64,000 nt of DNA from NCBI GenBank assembly GCA_018292915.2, contig JACVVK020000005.1, forward strand, positions 3,587,501 through 3,651,500. The letters are read 5' to 3'. The DNA comes from Batillaria attramentaria. Lineage: Eukaryota; Mollusca; Gastropoda; Batillariidae. Within the stretch, counting starts at the first letter, position 1, and the number at the start of each line of letters is the position of its first letter. Positions 49,140-62,085 of the stretch are shown here, one piece after another. Both the position numbers and the translations under genes were made by a program. The notes under the pieces are model-generated. The model had not been told where the DNA came from, did not search any database, and was given only the letters and a program-made list of their open reading frames with translations.

Positions 49140-50125
49140 AGGTTTTCCCATAATTGGAGGGCATTGACCACTTTCGCTGTAACGTTCCTGTCCCCTCAAG
49201 GTATTGAAACGTAATGTTCATTGCGCCGTAATATTTTTTTATCGCCCTGTGACTTTTTTGCCTTTCACAAGCAACATCAGGCGTTGCGACATGTCTGCTT
49301 CCGAGGTTCAAGAAAAAAATGTTCAGCTATACGTGGGATACATGGAGCAATATTAGGAATGTTTGCGTATATAGTACTGTTAACGTCACTGCGCTCAGTA
49401 ACCTCTTAAAGCATTGGCGGCGACAGACAAAAACAGCACATGCCAACTGCTGCAAGTCGGTCGAGGGTTCGAGGGCGGTTAAGCAAAACAGCCGCCGGGA
49501 AAACAAGTGCTATTCGCTTCACATGCTATTTTTTCCGGGAAGTCTTTCCTAGGCGTAGTACTCGGGTTTTATTTCTTCTTCTTTTTTGCGGATCGCGGTT
49601 CCTCGTAGTGACAATGTTTTTTCAAAGGGTGGCACTCGTTTTTCCGCCGGGTGACGGCTCCTCGTGAGTGAGAACGGTGCCGCTTACACATTACAACAGA
49701 GTGCTAGCTGGTGTATACTCATGTTTTCGAAATATGAAATCTTCGTCGGAACTTACTGGTGCAGGACTCGCCCATCCGACAGCAATTTTGTTTAGCCCCC
49801 GTGGAGATGGACGGGGCAAAGTTTTCCTACTGCCGTTGGGGTACGTGTGTACTTAGGATCGCGCTGTCACCAGTTTGGTCCTGGCCTTGGCATGACATGA
49901 CCAAAACAATGAACAGAATTCTTTATGTGGAATAAAATTACAATTCTCGTAACATAAGGAAAGCATAATGAAAAATACTTTATGCCGGGATAAGACTAAT
50001 TTGAGTGCTCACGTTTGTATTTTTGGATATTTCCTTATGTCGTTGTTTTGTTGTTTTTCGCCATTCTTCATTGTCTGGAAGTGAGATATGATGTGCTTTA
50101 CTGTGACGACAAACTTACCTCGCAC
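49140..50125. other. Unassigned sequence
   Basis: Short open frames only; no repeat family recognised. Confidence 0.4.
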
Positions 50126-50300
50126 GGGGGAGCCGGGGTGGCCGAATGGTAGAGCGTTGGACTTCTAATGCTCGGGTCGTGAGTTCGTATCCCGGCTGCA
50201 GCCAAATATTTGTGCTGGCCTTTTTCATCGTTGCCCCGTCTTTGATATCACCCGCATAGTGGTGGAAATGACGTTAAACCCCCAGACACCCATCCACCCG
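50126..50300 (+). mobile_element. tRNA-derived SINE, copy S2
   Basis: Head GGCCGAATGGTAGAGCGTTG, B-box-like GTGAGTTCGTATCCCGG, body GATATCACCCGCATAGTGGT and tail GACGTTAAACCCCCAGACAC. Close to S1 and S3. Confidence 0.92.
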
Positions 50301-50654
50301 TACCGCGCACGAGTATCCTACGTTTTTTTTTTTTTTTAACTCTTTTTCGGTTTTGGCCCGCTACCCGAAAATCAGGAATAGGATTCCTTAACGGTTGTTA
50401 TTGCAGCAAACATGAGTATAATCAAAGTGCAACACTCCCCACTGAGCCAAATTTAAATCCATAAATTAATTATGATTTTTCTTTCAGTGAGGCTACTGGA
50501 ACACAATCCCAAACTTATTTGGTAGGAACTGAGTTAATTAAACCGTTGTACTCATTTACATTTGGTGTGGTAGCTAGCACACAGGAACATACATAGACGG
50601 AAAACTGTGAGCTGTGAAATTAAAGAGGCTATTGCTACCATCACTAGGTTCTTT

Positions 50655-50750
50655 ATAGGAAGATTTCTGTTTTGAAACAGTTGCGCCTGTGCGCTCAAAA
50701 CAGAGAGATTAGTACAGCTCCGCATGCAACACACTGACCTTTGATGGCCG
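50655..50750 (+). repeat. Family D relative, short
   Basis: TTCTGTTTTGAAACAGTTGC resembles the start of family D copy 3. CATGCAACACACTGACCTTT recurs as CGTGCAACACACTGACCGCT at about 62629, inside 62375-62660. Confidence 0.5.
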
Positions 50751-50845
50751 CGCAATTGAGGAAAATTCAGCCGTCTGTAAACGGCGTCCGCTGTGTTTCC
50801 CTTGTTGGCTGCTCGAACTTAGTGAGCTACAAGGTCTATCAGGGT

Positions 50846-51145
50846 TTTGTTGTTGTTGTTGTTTTTTCGTTTTGTTTTGTTTTGTTTTGTTTGTTTTTGG
50901 TTTGTTTGTTTTTGTTGTTGTTGATGTTTTTTGTAGGCGGGGGGTAGTTGCTTTTTTGTTTCTTTGTTTTTTGTTTTGTTTTGTTTCAGTTTGCTTTTGT
51001 TGTTGTTGTTGTTTGTTTGTTTGTTGTTGTTTTTTGTTTTGTTTTTGTTTGTTTGTTTGTTTGTTTGTTTGTTTGTTTGTTTGTTTGTTTTTTGGGGGAG
51101 GCGCTGTTGTTGTTTTTCGTTTTGTTTCGTTTTGTTTTGTTTTTA
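50846..51145 (+). repeat. T/G-rich low-complexity tract
   Basis: (GTT)n, (GTTTT)n and (TTTG)n blocks with G runs at about 50938-50944 and 51093-51098. Confidence 0.93.
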
Positions 51146-51530
51146 CACAAGCTCTAAGTTAGGGTTTGGCGGCCTCACTGGCGCAATATCTACAGCGTCT
51201 GCTCAAAATACATTTTTGACACTTCAGGGACTTTCTTATCCTAAGTTTGGCCGCTTTAAGACGAATCACGGTCGGTATGCCCTTGACCATCGCTGTTTTT
51301 TCCAAGAGCACAAACACGGGCCGTCACACTGTCACCTCAGCTGACGCGGTCACATGTGGCACACCAGTGTTTGTCCGTGCAGGGGGCAGCGGGTTCAAAT
51401 CAAAATGTTTACAAGTGCACCTCAATATTGGAGATTTTCTTCCAAGGGGGACAAGTTGAAGTTGAAGTTTAGCAAGCAGACGCTGTTTGGCATGTTTTCG
51501 GGACACTTGTACGAAATGTTAGGATGAACG

Positions 51531-51680
<150 letters not shown>

Positions 51681-52710
51681 TTTCCCTGCTTTCGAGGAGT
51701 AAACGCAAACACATGCACGAACTAATGTACCTGGACGAGGAAGCGGGCCCACTCCAGAAAGGATATTATCTGTTGTGGAATGTCCGGCCCTAAAACCACT
51801 TTGTTCTTCAACAATTTTCTTATTCTGTTCAGCCCAGTGGGCCCGCTTCTTGATTTAAAACAACAACAACAACAACAACAACAAAACCCACAAAATTTAA
51901 CCCTAGAGCTAGTTTAGTTCGAGGTTAGACTCTAACCCCTAACCTCGACTATTACATACGGGCCCAGTAATCTACGGCAATAACTATTTAACTACTTCAT
52001 CGTAAGGAACACAGTACCAGTTTGTCTGATCATTAGTTACCATCTTCGTATACTGACGTATCAGACCTTCTGATACACCCCAAACCACAAAAAAACCCTG
52101 TGATTACGATTGACTTACGATAAGAATTTTCATAAGCCTGCGCCCGCACCTAAGAAAGGTATGCTGGTGGTTACGCCTCAAGGAAACTGCGGTTGATCTT
52201 ATTGCGGAAACGTATTTATGTGCCACATACATACGTCCACCAAAATGGTTCTGATTTCCCCCCACAAACGACGATCGGAATTCCAAACACACCTTCGGGA
52301 ATCCGTCATGTTCTGGATACTGTATATACGAGTTGTAGTTAGCCGAAGACTAACGTCTTACAAGCACCTCATGTACGTTTCACCCGGTCATATCAAAGAT
52401 CACTCGCGCAGAAGTGTATGAAGAAGAAGTGGCATACATTTACTCGAGGAGCGAATGCGTCGGCACCAGGGGTACACCTATTCTGCTCTTCTAACTGGTT
52501 CTGAGGACACCTCAGACATGATTATAATGACTATGTACGTGTTTAGCACCCAGCACCACTGCAGAACATAAAATGTTTTGAGGAAAGCGTGAAATCCGTG
52601 CCCTTCAGTCTTCTCTGTCTCTATGTTTCTAACAGCTCAGGCCTGTGTCCGGGTCAGGGGAGGGTCAGAGGAGGTCCTGTTCTTGTTTGGCGCAGGGCAA
52701 GAAAAGTAGG
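51681..52710. other. Unassigned sequence
   Basis: A short (AAC)n lies at 51861-51887. No gene is supported in the rest. Confidence 0.4.
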
Positions 52711-52886
52711 GTGGGTGGGTGGGTGTTTGGGGGTTTAACGTCCTTTTCCACCACATAGGGTGATATCAAAGACGGGGCAACGATAAAAAAAAAAGCCAGC
52801 ACAAATATTTGGCCCCAGCCGGGATCGAACTCACGACCCGAGCATTAGAAGTCCAACGCTCTACCATTCGACCACCCCGGCTCCCG
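52711..52886 (-). mobile_element. tRNA-derived SINE, copy S3
   Basis: The reverse complement of the S1/S2 type, with CCGGGATCGAACTCACGACC and CCAACGCTCTACCATTCG on the + strand. It is full length with a CACCC-type end. Confidence 0.92.
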
Positions 52887-53460
52887 CAAGAAAAGTAGAC
52901 CGGGGTTTGTTTTGACTCATTTCTTGAATATTAGAGGCCGAAAAGTTATAAAAACGGTCACGCCGTACAAATGGAGCATCACTTCAATCGCGTACAGAGT
53001 TAGAGCTTCGAAAGCAGCATAGTTATTTCCCCCTCATCGACAGCTCGCATCTGTAGTCGCTTACAGAAATAACAGGAGCCAAAATTCGCCACATGGTAAA
53101 AATGGAGGACACTCAAGCGGGTGTACCTCTGCCACTGTGACAAAAGAACATAAAAGCTTACCGACTTCGTCGTCATACACTCCTCGCCATCAGGAGAAGA
53201 CGCAGAATAGCGCACACCTCGCACAACAGGGATGCCTCGCGCGCTGAACCGAGACAATTTTTGTCCCCGGCAATTTTTGCTACTTTTCCAGGCAGTGACA
53301 GAAGCATGGACGTCAACGTGCGAATGGTGATCTATCGGCGATCATTCGTCACACAAAACGGGCGTTGTGCCGTATTGGCTTTAATTTCCTGTCCAGGTGG
53401 GCTCAGGGACGCTCAGTTGTCTCTCGATCTTCTCTTGTCTTTTGGGATCTGGCTTGTGCA
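52887..53460. other. Unassigned sequence
   Basis: Open frames are short on both strands and without recognisable features. Confidence 0.4.
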
Positions 53461-53570
53461 TTGTCACGGTACAGTCGTTTTTTTCTTCTTCTTCTTTTTT
53501 CCCCTATAGAAGTGCTAATGTCTATGCTACAGTGGTAACGCTAATGTCATGCCACTCAGCAATGTTGATC

Positions 53571-53888
53571 CGTTTGTTTGGTTTTTGTTTGTTGTTTGTT
53601 GTTGGGGGGTTGTTTGTTTGTTGTTGGATTTTTTGTTGTTGGTTGTTGTTGTTTTTTTGGGGGGTGGGTTTTTTGTTGTTTGTTGTTGTTTTGTTTTGTT
53701 TTGTTTTGGTTTTTTGTTTGTTTGTTTTATTTGTTTTTGTTTTGTTTTGTTTTTTTTGGGGGGGGCGGTTTTGATGGGCGAGGGGAGTCTTCTTCTTTCT
53801 GGTTGATAAATTCTGTAGTTTGGATCTACTTTTCTTTTCTTTACTTTTCTTTCTTATTTTCACATTTTTATTTTTTCCGTATTTTTCA

Positions 53889-53963
<75 letters not shown>

Positions 53964-54001
53964 TCTTCTTCTTCTTCTTCTTCTTCTTCTTCTTCTTCTT
54001 C
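53571..54001 (+). repeat. T/G-rich tract, then (CT)n and (TTC)n
   Basis: A T/G tract with G runs at 53659-53664 and 53757-53765 runs to 53780. (CT)n follows at 53893-53960 and (TTC)n at 53961-54001. Long open frames over this stretch are repeat artefacts. Confidence 0.95.
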
Positions 54002-54454
54002 ACTTTCTTCTTTTCTTTCTTTCGTCCTGTTTTACTTTCTTTCTGTCTTCCTTTTTGTTTCGCGGGAGACAGTGTGTCTTTGTTGGACTTTTCTTTGTGG
54101 ACGGAAAGTATATACAGCTCTGCAAAGATCTCTCCTGTATGTCAAGTGTAACAATATATTGTGTTCTCTTTATGTTATTAATCAAGATCAAGTACAAACA
54201 GTTGAATAGAGAGACCAAAAAAAATCTCTGGCTGACTTAAGAACATTCGCAGGCTGATGATAAATTTAATATAAAAGTGAGCCGCAGACTATACGGCTTA
54301 TAAATAAACAGATGATTGTGTGCGTGAAGTTTGCCAGAAGGTTACGCATCTACATTACATTGAATTCCCGATTTTCAAAAAAAAATATGTAAGTGTTGGT
54401 AGAATTCTGAATTCGAGCTAGCTGCTAGTGGCTTGAACAATGACGACAATGATG

Positions 54455-54492
54455 ATGGTGATGGTGATGATGATGATGATGATGATGATGAT
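54455..54492 (+). repeat. (GAT)n microsatellite
   Basis: GATGATGGTGATGGT then about ten GAT units. Confidence 0.95.
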
Positions 54493-54889
54493 CGCTAGGG
54501 GGTCAAGGCGAAAACCTGTCTGACGCATCACCGTTGTTTGTGTTCAACGGTTTTCCACCAATGAGAGCGCTCACACCTGGTGTCCGGTTGTCCTCGCCAC
54601 GCTCCGCACAACAGGAGTTGACCCGTAATAACCATAAATCATAAGCAGTGAGACATCCACAATGCAAGTCTTAGTATAACGAGTGGACAGGCGACGTGTT
54701 TTTGTGTGTGAACGAGCTACGTGTATGTCCAGTCATACAAGGAGGTCTAGTCGTCTCATGTCTTAGCGTATATCCTTGTTACAGACAAAAACAGTTTTCG
54801 CGAAGGTCAGAGACATATATACGCAAATTGTGTATTTATGTATGAGGACGTAAGTTAAAATGCAAGGCGATGAGCTTAGGTATGTGAAT

Positions 54890-55345
54890 TATTCTGTACC
54901 GATATTGTTTTTGAAATGCAACGTCCGTGTCATCGATGTTATGAAGAAAGACAAAGAAAATGCGTGTGTCGATATTACGTGTGTAATACCGGTACTGCGC
55001 GTATAATGAAATTCAACATCCGTATCGTCGGTATACGCGAAAAGTGTGTATTGGTATTGCGTGTTGAATGAAATGTAGCATCCGCGTCATTTGTGTATGG
55101 ACGATGGGACATAGGCGGTAGTATTACAAATAAATCTACGACCAGAGTGAGACGGGTGCGTATCGATATTGTGCAGCATGTAATGAAATGAGTTTAGCTT
55201 TCCTGTCCTTGTCTGTTCTGTTAAATTTATGTACCTACGAATGTACGGGCAGGCGTGAAAGTCGGCGACTTTGATTAGGCATTAATGAGTCTATATAGAT
55301 ACTATGTGTGTGAAATGTTAACATCCGCGTCACCGATATATACCT
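54890..55345 (+). repeat. Highly degenerate tandem repeat, ~70-110 bp spacing
   Basis: A block of the form CGATATTg...TAATGAAATGcAaCaTCCGtGTCaTCG recurs near 54898, 54968, 55051, 55162 and 55297. Examples are GAAATGCAACGTCCGTGTCA, GAAATTCAACATCCGTATCG, GAAATGTAGCATCCGCGTCA and GAAATGTTAACATCCGCGTC. Confidence 0.65.
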
Positions 55346-57005
55346 TCCCAACAAGCAACAGACCAGTATGGTACGTGGTACTGCCATGTACAAAGCTGCA
55401 CCCTTTCATTCCGTTTCCTGTTTTTAATAAGGTCAACGGGCAATGTCTATTTATCAATTACTGTAAGCGGCAAATGTTGCCAGCTGTACCGTCGAGATAG
55501 ACATTCTTTCTAGGAACTGTTTTAAAGTGCCTGTTGACAAGGGCCTTTCGAAATACTTCCTGTACGAGTAAATACATCATTTCAAACTTGACATATATAT
55601 TAGATTACAGTCCGCAGTGTGGTGTAATCTCAGTTACCGGTGTTGCGTGAGAAAACTTCGGTCAGGGTTTACAAGACCACAAGATTCTACGTGAGTGTTC
55701 ATGAGATCTGAGAGTACGTTATTTTATTTAGTCATGTTCAATGCTACCGTATTTATAAGAGCCTTTGCAGATGTAGTAATTGTTATTATTGCGGTTCTAA
55801 TGAGCAGCAGCGAAGTGCAAAACATTCCGAACAAATTAAATTTGTTTGTCATTCGTGGTTTTAGGAAATTGTTACTGCACCGATCTGTAAGAGAATGGTG
55901 ATTTCTGCATTGAAAGGTTCCGAATCAAGGTGGGTAAAATTATGGAAGTTGCGCAAATGGTATCAGCATCTTTATGCTAACTATGATCCACTGGCTGTGA
56001 TGTGAGTCCTCGGGGCCATCATATACAGGTTTGCATCTAGTCTGTCGATGTAAGATGTGAGTCGCAGACTAAGTCTTTCCCCCAAGACAGTAACAGAAAT
56101 TACCTCTGTCAGCTTTCCGTCGTGATAAAATTTATGCAGACGGTAAAAAACACGAACATTAATTTCCGAGGGCGATACCTTCTTGTCACATCCGAAATTT
56201 GTGTCACCTAAAATAAGATGGAAAAGCTGTCTTCAGTGGATGCTGGAGAGGCAATTGACAGATATGCTGCTTACATATAGTGATGACAAAGTACAGGAAA
56301 CCGCCCCATGGGAAAACGGAAGAGACAGCCTGGAAGTGAGATGACACACAAAGCGCGGCAAGGTACTAATGTAAGAGGCCGGATGTCTATGGTATGGCCA
56401 GACGGAAAACAGCGCCTTTTACTGTGTGTATAGTTATATATAGATAGCATGATTACATTGCACGAGGAAGGCGCATTTACACAATGAACTTAGACTCTTT
56501 CAGACACACAGTTATTGTGAAACCTGTGTGAATAGGACCCCATCCTCCCCCTCCCCTACCCCCACCCACCCACACGCACGCACATACACAGAGGTGGCTA
56601 TCCTGCCGCAGAGCCAGGTAATGCGTGCAGTTTTACAGATTCAGGTACTGTGGAACCAGTCTGAAACGGTCACCAAATCCATCGTAGAAAGTGGCCGTCA
56701 TAGACAGGTGGCTGTGTCCAGTCATAACTTAACGGTGCGTTCACTAGGTACTTGTAGCATAACTCTGTAAAAACCTCGTCGTGCCTGAAGGGGTTCGGCG
56801 CGAGCTGAAGCTATCACTGTGTATCAAAATATATCTATAGTCACTTAAACAAACGAAAGAAACCTTTGTAGTCGTTAGTCTCGAAATTAACGGACGCCTT
56901 TAAATGGGCGGTTTCTTGGCAAGCAGACTTTGCAGCGGTTACCAACAACATATCAATGATATGGTAACTAGTAACTAGTGCATTCCATCCGTGCTGATTC
57001 ACTTA
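55346..57005. other. Unassigned sequence
   Basis: No supportable gene. A C-rich stretch lies at 56538-56572. Confidence 0.4.
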
Positions 57006-57008
57006 TTT

Positions 57009-57012
<4 letters not shown>

Positions 57013-57077
<65 letters not shown>

Positions 57078-57082
57078 CTCTC

Positions 57083-57178
<96 letters not shown>

Positions 57179-57327
57179 TTTCCTGTTCTCATGTAATTTT
57201 TTTCTCCTTCTCTTTGTATTCTTCTTTCGAATTTTTTTATGGTAGTGTAGCAACGGCAAGTTTGAAAATGGTCTTTGTATGCCTATAACTTCTTCCGTTG
57301 TAAAATAAAGGATCGTTATCGTTGTTA

Positions 57328-57396
<69 letters not shown>
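57013..57396 (+). repeat. (CT)n-(TG)n, family F, (CT)n
   Basis: (CT)n at 57013-57081 and (TG)n at 57090-57175. A family F segment at 57247-57335 (GTAGCAACGGCAAGTTTGAA ... AAATAAAGGATCGTTATCGT) is followed by (CT)n at 57333-57397. Confidence 0.9.
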
Positions 57397-57399
<3 letters not shown>

Positions 57400-57519
57400 G
57401 TCTTAAAATACTGCGTTTATCGGTAGTGCTTTAGTAATGCGCAGGAGCAAGGACGGGTTTGGAAATTGGACCCGCACGCCTATACCCTCCTCCTTGGAAA
57501 ATAAAGTCTCAGTTATAGA

Positions 57520-59190
57520 CTCCCTTCCCTCAGTCAGTCTTAAAGACTAGACAATGGAGACGCATTTACGCCTTGAACTCTGCAAGCCAGATCGCTACTT
57601 CTGCATCTTGTATATAAGCAAAGCTATCCCGTAGCCCTAAGGAGACGTGGAGGCACGAGGCACGAGATTTTGTAAACGGGGCTAGCACGCTGGAACCTAC
57701 TGGGTCTGGTGTGTACATAAGAACAAGACGGAATTACTAAGAAATATACACCACAAAGGTTGGCTTGATTTGCCCAGTAAACGTTAGGAAAATGCCAGAA
57801 CGCCTGGCATCTGCCATTCTTGTATTTGCCGCACCCTGTCTGTTCAGGTCTCGGTCTGTTTCCAAGTTCAGCTATTGAAGCGTTCGAAAATAACAAGTTG
57901 CTATTATGCTTAACCAGATGTTGTGGACGACTAAACCAAAGGAGAACTATTGGAGGGTATGTGGTACACTTCGATCTTTCCAGTTTACAATACACCCTGG
58001 TGTTGGTAATTTCTTTGTCTCGCCAGTTCGTCATTGCAACCGGTTTTGTGTAGGATAAAAATGTTCATAACAATTAGAGCATAATTCTGTCGTGAAATGG
58101 TTGTAGTGCTGATGATACCTTTTTGCCAAATGACAAGATATTAATAACCTTTTCTTGTGTATGATCTTCATTACATATATGTTTGCAAATTATATGTTAT
58201 ATGCAGTGCAATGATCGTGATTTAAAAAAAAATAGTAACACGGAAATGACTGAGCAGTTTCACCAGCTTTTTCATGTCGGTTAAGGTAGGGCTAGGATGG
58301 GATGGGATATTCACGATATCAAAACGCAGGACATTAATTTTGTAAAGATGCCACTGTCACTGTGTCATGCACATGACGTCATAAATAGTTTAGTCATAAA
58401 CTAAAACAAGCAATGATGAATTCCACGCGACATCTGCAAGCTGATACGGCCCCTGACCGGGGGGGGGGGGGGGGGAGTATTCTCGGTGCGATAAAATGTT
58501 AAGGGCCGTAAAGTCTTTGACTTTGAATCAAGGAGATCGGATGATTTTTTTTCTCTACGAGTCTTCTCATGATTTCGTCCTTTGTTGCGTTATAAGTGCT
58601 CTAAAAACAAACTAGTAAATCAAACCGAGGAAAGCTGCCGAATGCGATTTCTTTTCATACTAATTTAATGTGATTTCGACATCCCCTTGACCCAGAACTC
58701 AATATGCGTACCTCAGTACAGCTTAAACCTTTCGGACAGACACGGGTAGGAACTGACGCGCCCTGGCTCTGTCTGCTGTGTGGTGACCCTGTATGATTTA
58801 TGACCCGAAGTGGTCCGCTGGTACGTGGTTGAAGGGCTCTTATGCGGCGTGTTTGTCGAGATTAATAACAGGTCCCCTCATCCCAGGTCGACTTACCAAG
58901 ACGACCGTAGACGCATGCATTGACTTACTTTCCAGATTTGGAGACCAGGAACCAGACGCCGTGGGTCTTTGTGTGACAAAGTTCCTGTAATACGCCATGG
59001 CGAATATGTTTACAAAGAAATGCTCGCTTTGTGAGGAATGACTAGGACTATAATATTGTTGTTAGGACAATTGTTGGTAGGACAAGTACGTTGCCTTTAA
59101 ATCATAATTTAAGACTCTCCGAACGAGATTTTTACCCATCAAGCATAGTTGTTGTTTTTTAGATTAAAGTATTATTGGTGCCAAGGCAAA
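57520..59190. other. Unassigned sequence
   Basis: Includes a G run at 58459-58475. A minus-strand open frame at 57624-58034 has no recognisable domain. Confidence 0.4.
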
Positions 59191-59191
59191 C

Positions 59192-59312
59192 AGTTATTCG
59201 GGTCGTAAGTTCGAATCCAGAAAAAATATTCTGGCTTTTTCCTTGTTGACCGATCTTTTGTTATCACCTTCATATGATGGAAAAGGACGTTTAAACCGGA
59301 AAACCAACCGAG
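59192..59312 (+). mobile_element. tRNA-derived SINE, copy S5, 5' truncated
   Basis: It begins within the tRNA-like head (GGGTCGTAAGTTCGAATCC) and keeps the body and GATGGAAAAGGACGTTTAAA. Confidence 0.75.
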
Positions 59313-59964
59313 CAACCCGCCTCAAGTACGTAATCCCCTCTTTCGGGAAAATAATTAATAAATCTACTGCTTTTGTTCAAGCGTTGTTAAAACTGACAAC
59401 ATAATTATGCCTGTACGTGAATCCAGATTGAGCACATTTTTCTTCCTTCATGGTTACTGAAACACCGCCCCATACCAACTTTGGAATCCCCAGCATTCAT
59501 AGTTATGGCGTCGACATCAAAGATTTCATGAGAAATGTTTGTCGGTGTTTGTCAGTGGTTACCAGAATTCCGGACAAGCGGTGCTAGAAATAGAGTGGAC
59601 AGTGCGATAAAAAGCTAATAATACACCTTGCCCTCTGACCCCTCGACAGTTCGCGTATAGTAGTACACACTGTATACTATAGGACAGATGCGGCAGGAAG
59701 GTCATTTCACACGCTTGCCTTATGACACTCAGTATGGGATGGGATACCCAAGAAGTGAGGAGCAGTATGTGTCAGGCCGCTTCCCTGGACTGGTTTGTGT
59801 GAATGTCGCTCCGGAAACTTCTGTGACTTACTTTGGATTAATTCAGACTGGGAGACTGTTGTGAGGTATGGATTCTAAAAAAAAAAACAAAAAAAAAACG
59901 TTACTGCTCTAGTGCTGTAACTATCAATTGAATTACGGTTATGAGAGTTGGTGCTGATTCAAAG

Positions 59965-60132
59965 TAGTGAGGTTTTATTTATTTATTTATTGTTTTATTT
60001 ATTTATTTATGTTCTTAATCTATCTATCTATTTATCTATCTATCTATTCAAAGTGGCCGAAACGACAGCTATCGAGTTTCCATAATCTCTTCGGCTGTAG
60101 AACAAAATTATCCCGTAGAACTCAGAGTTTGT

Positions 60133-60167
<35 letters not shown>

Positions 60168-60175
60168 GGTTGTTG
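59965..60175 (+). repeat. (TTTA)n/(TCTA)n and (GTT)n
   Basis: TTTA and TCTA units at 59974-60048 and about 13 GTT units at 60128-60170. Confidence 0.93.
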
Positions 60176-60283
60176 TGCGCTGAGTTATGAAATATATTAA
60201 TCTAAGCAGCTTATTGCTGACCAATCGACAATCCTTGTAATTTTGTTGTCATAACAGGTATCGCTTTGGTACTTTTAGCCTCT

Positions 60284-60508
60284 AATAATAATAACAACAA
60301 CAACAACAGTTGGGTATTGTGTAGGCGCTTATTTACTGGCTCAAAGCGCCGCGAGCAGAGCCACAGCGAACCACACGCATTCTCTCACACACTGGACATG
60401 AACACATTACAATCACGTGGTGCGAGGGGTCAGCTTGGCTATTTAAGTTTCCGAATTTCGAGTTGCATTTATTTTCCAATTTTGTGGGCTGAACATTTCC
60501 AAAGCATC
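60284..60508. repeat. Dispersed family A, copy 3
   Basis: An (AAT)n/(AAC)n head, then GTGTAGGCGCTTATTTACTG, GGCTCAAAGCGCCGCGAGC and GTGGTGCGAGGGGTCAGC, ending in GGGCTGAACATTTCCAAAGC. Single copy of the segment doubled in copy 1. Confidence 0.78.
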
Positions 60509-60977
60509 ATTTCTAGGCAATCACTTGAATCGTTTCCCGCGAATGTCCTCTCTAATCTCGTTCAAAATTATTCTGTGAGTTGTTAGTAATTAGTTAAATG
60601 CGACCAGACTCCAGAACACTTGCGTAAGTTTGTGTGGGTTTTGGTTTTCATCTGTCTTGTGTGCACCAGACCGTGTCCATTTATGTTGTGCACGAGTGCA
60701 CACTTTATGCTGTCTAGGAATTTGTGCGCCAGTGTCTAGGGTTAGTTTCCGTGTTTGTTTGCCGTCAATCTTGTGTTGCGGGTAAGTGCAGACCTATGCA
60801 CTTCAGCGAAAGCCGATTTATTACTCTGATTATGATGTATCTGTCTGGTAAGACTGTCTTTCTCGCCTGTGTGTACTGCAAACTTTGAAAATGTGCGGTT
60901 CGTTTCCCAAGGGTATTTTGAATGATCTCAAATACTGAAACACAAATTCAACTGAAACTGATAATCTTTTTGTTCCA

Positions 60978-61320
60978 TAATTCGGAGGGAGGGGGCAGGG
61001 GAGTCGCCATTTGCAGAGCGCGACCCATTCTTTTGCGTGCATGCGTCATGTATACGCGTTTGCCATGCTGCGTTCCCTTCCCTATGGAATATGGGATCTT
61101 TTACCTGCGCAACTGATGTTTAAGCAGGAATGGCAAGACAGGACCGTGATATGAACCGGGTACTTCAGGGTCCGCAGGCGGTAGCCAATTCAATTCAGTT
61201 CAGTTCAGTTCAGTTCAATTCAATTCAATTCAATTCAATTCAATTCAATTCAGTTCAATAATACGTTATTTATCCCTCGAGGGCAATTAAGATGGGCGTC
61301 AAAATAAAATTTACAAAAAA
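60978..61320 (-). repeat. Family C relative followed by (AATTC)n retroposon copy 3
   Basis: 60978-61188 shares a GGAATATGGGATCTTTTACC-type block with 45583-45925. 61192-61258 is (AATTC)n, and 61259-61320 (GAGGGCAATTAAGATGG) matches 4740-4790. Confidence 0.55.
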
Positions 61321-61954
61321 TGTATTATCATATATATCGTCTCCTATCACAGTATAATATTATATCATCAGATCATCATCATCATATCTTATCATATCAC
61401 AGCATCACGTATTACATCATCATACTCATCATCTTGTATTACCAAGCCTCCTCACAACCTGGCCTCAATTATCATTTCAGTGTCTAATTCTAAGCATTAT
61501 GTTCCTCAAAACCAGGGGTGTGTTTGTATGTGCCTGTATTAGTCATACTCGTCCACTCGTCCAAACATATTAATATCACTGATGTCAGGGACAATCGAAT
61601 CCGGTTGTCTGTACTGACTCATTGACATGTCCTGTGTTCGAGAATGACAATACAATTTTAAAACGAAACCGGTTCTGTATGTATCTAGAGTTCAGTAAGT
61701 AAACTTTTATCTGAGTCATTATACTCACTTTTAATAATATTATAATGGAGGTTTGGTCTTGTTTGTCAGACTCGTGACATGACCGGTTGCTGAAATCAAG
61801 TTTCCAATTTTAAAAGAAAAAAAAAAACTTTTTCAACTCACATGCAGGATGTTCATATCAGACAGCTGTTTGCTCTACCTGATGAAGTTTATGGTTTCCG
61901 AGTCTGTACTCGACTGGCTATCATTTTGATAAGCCTGCACTTTTTGCGCCTGTG

Positions 61955-62085
<131 letters not shown>

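Noticed and set aside
57624..58034. 136-codon minus-strand frame
   Set aside because: No domain, no signal peptide; on a 64-kb window a frame of this size is expected by chance.
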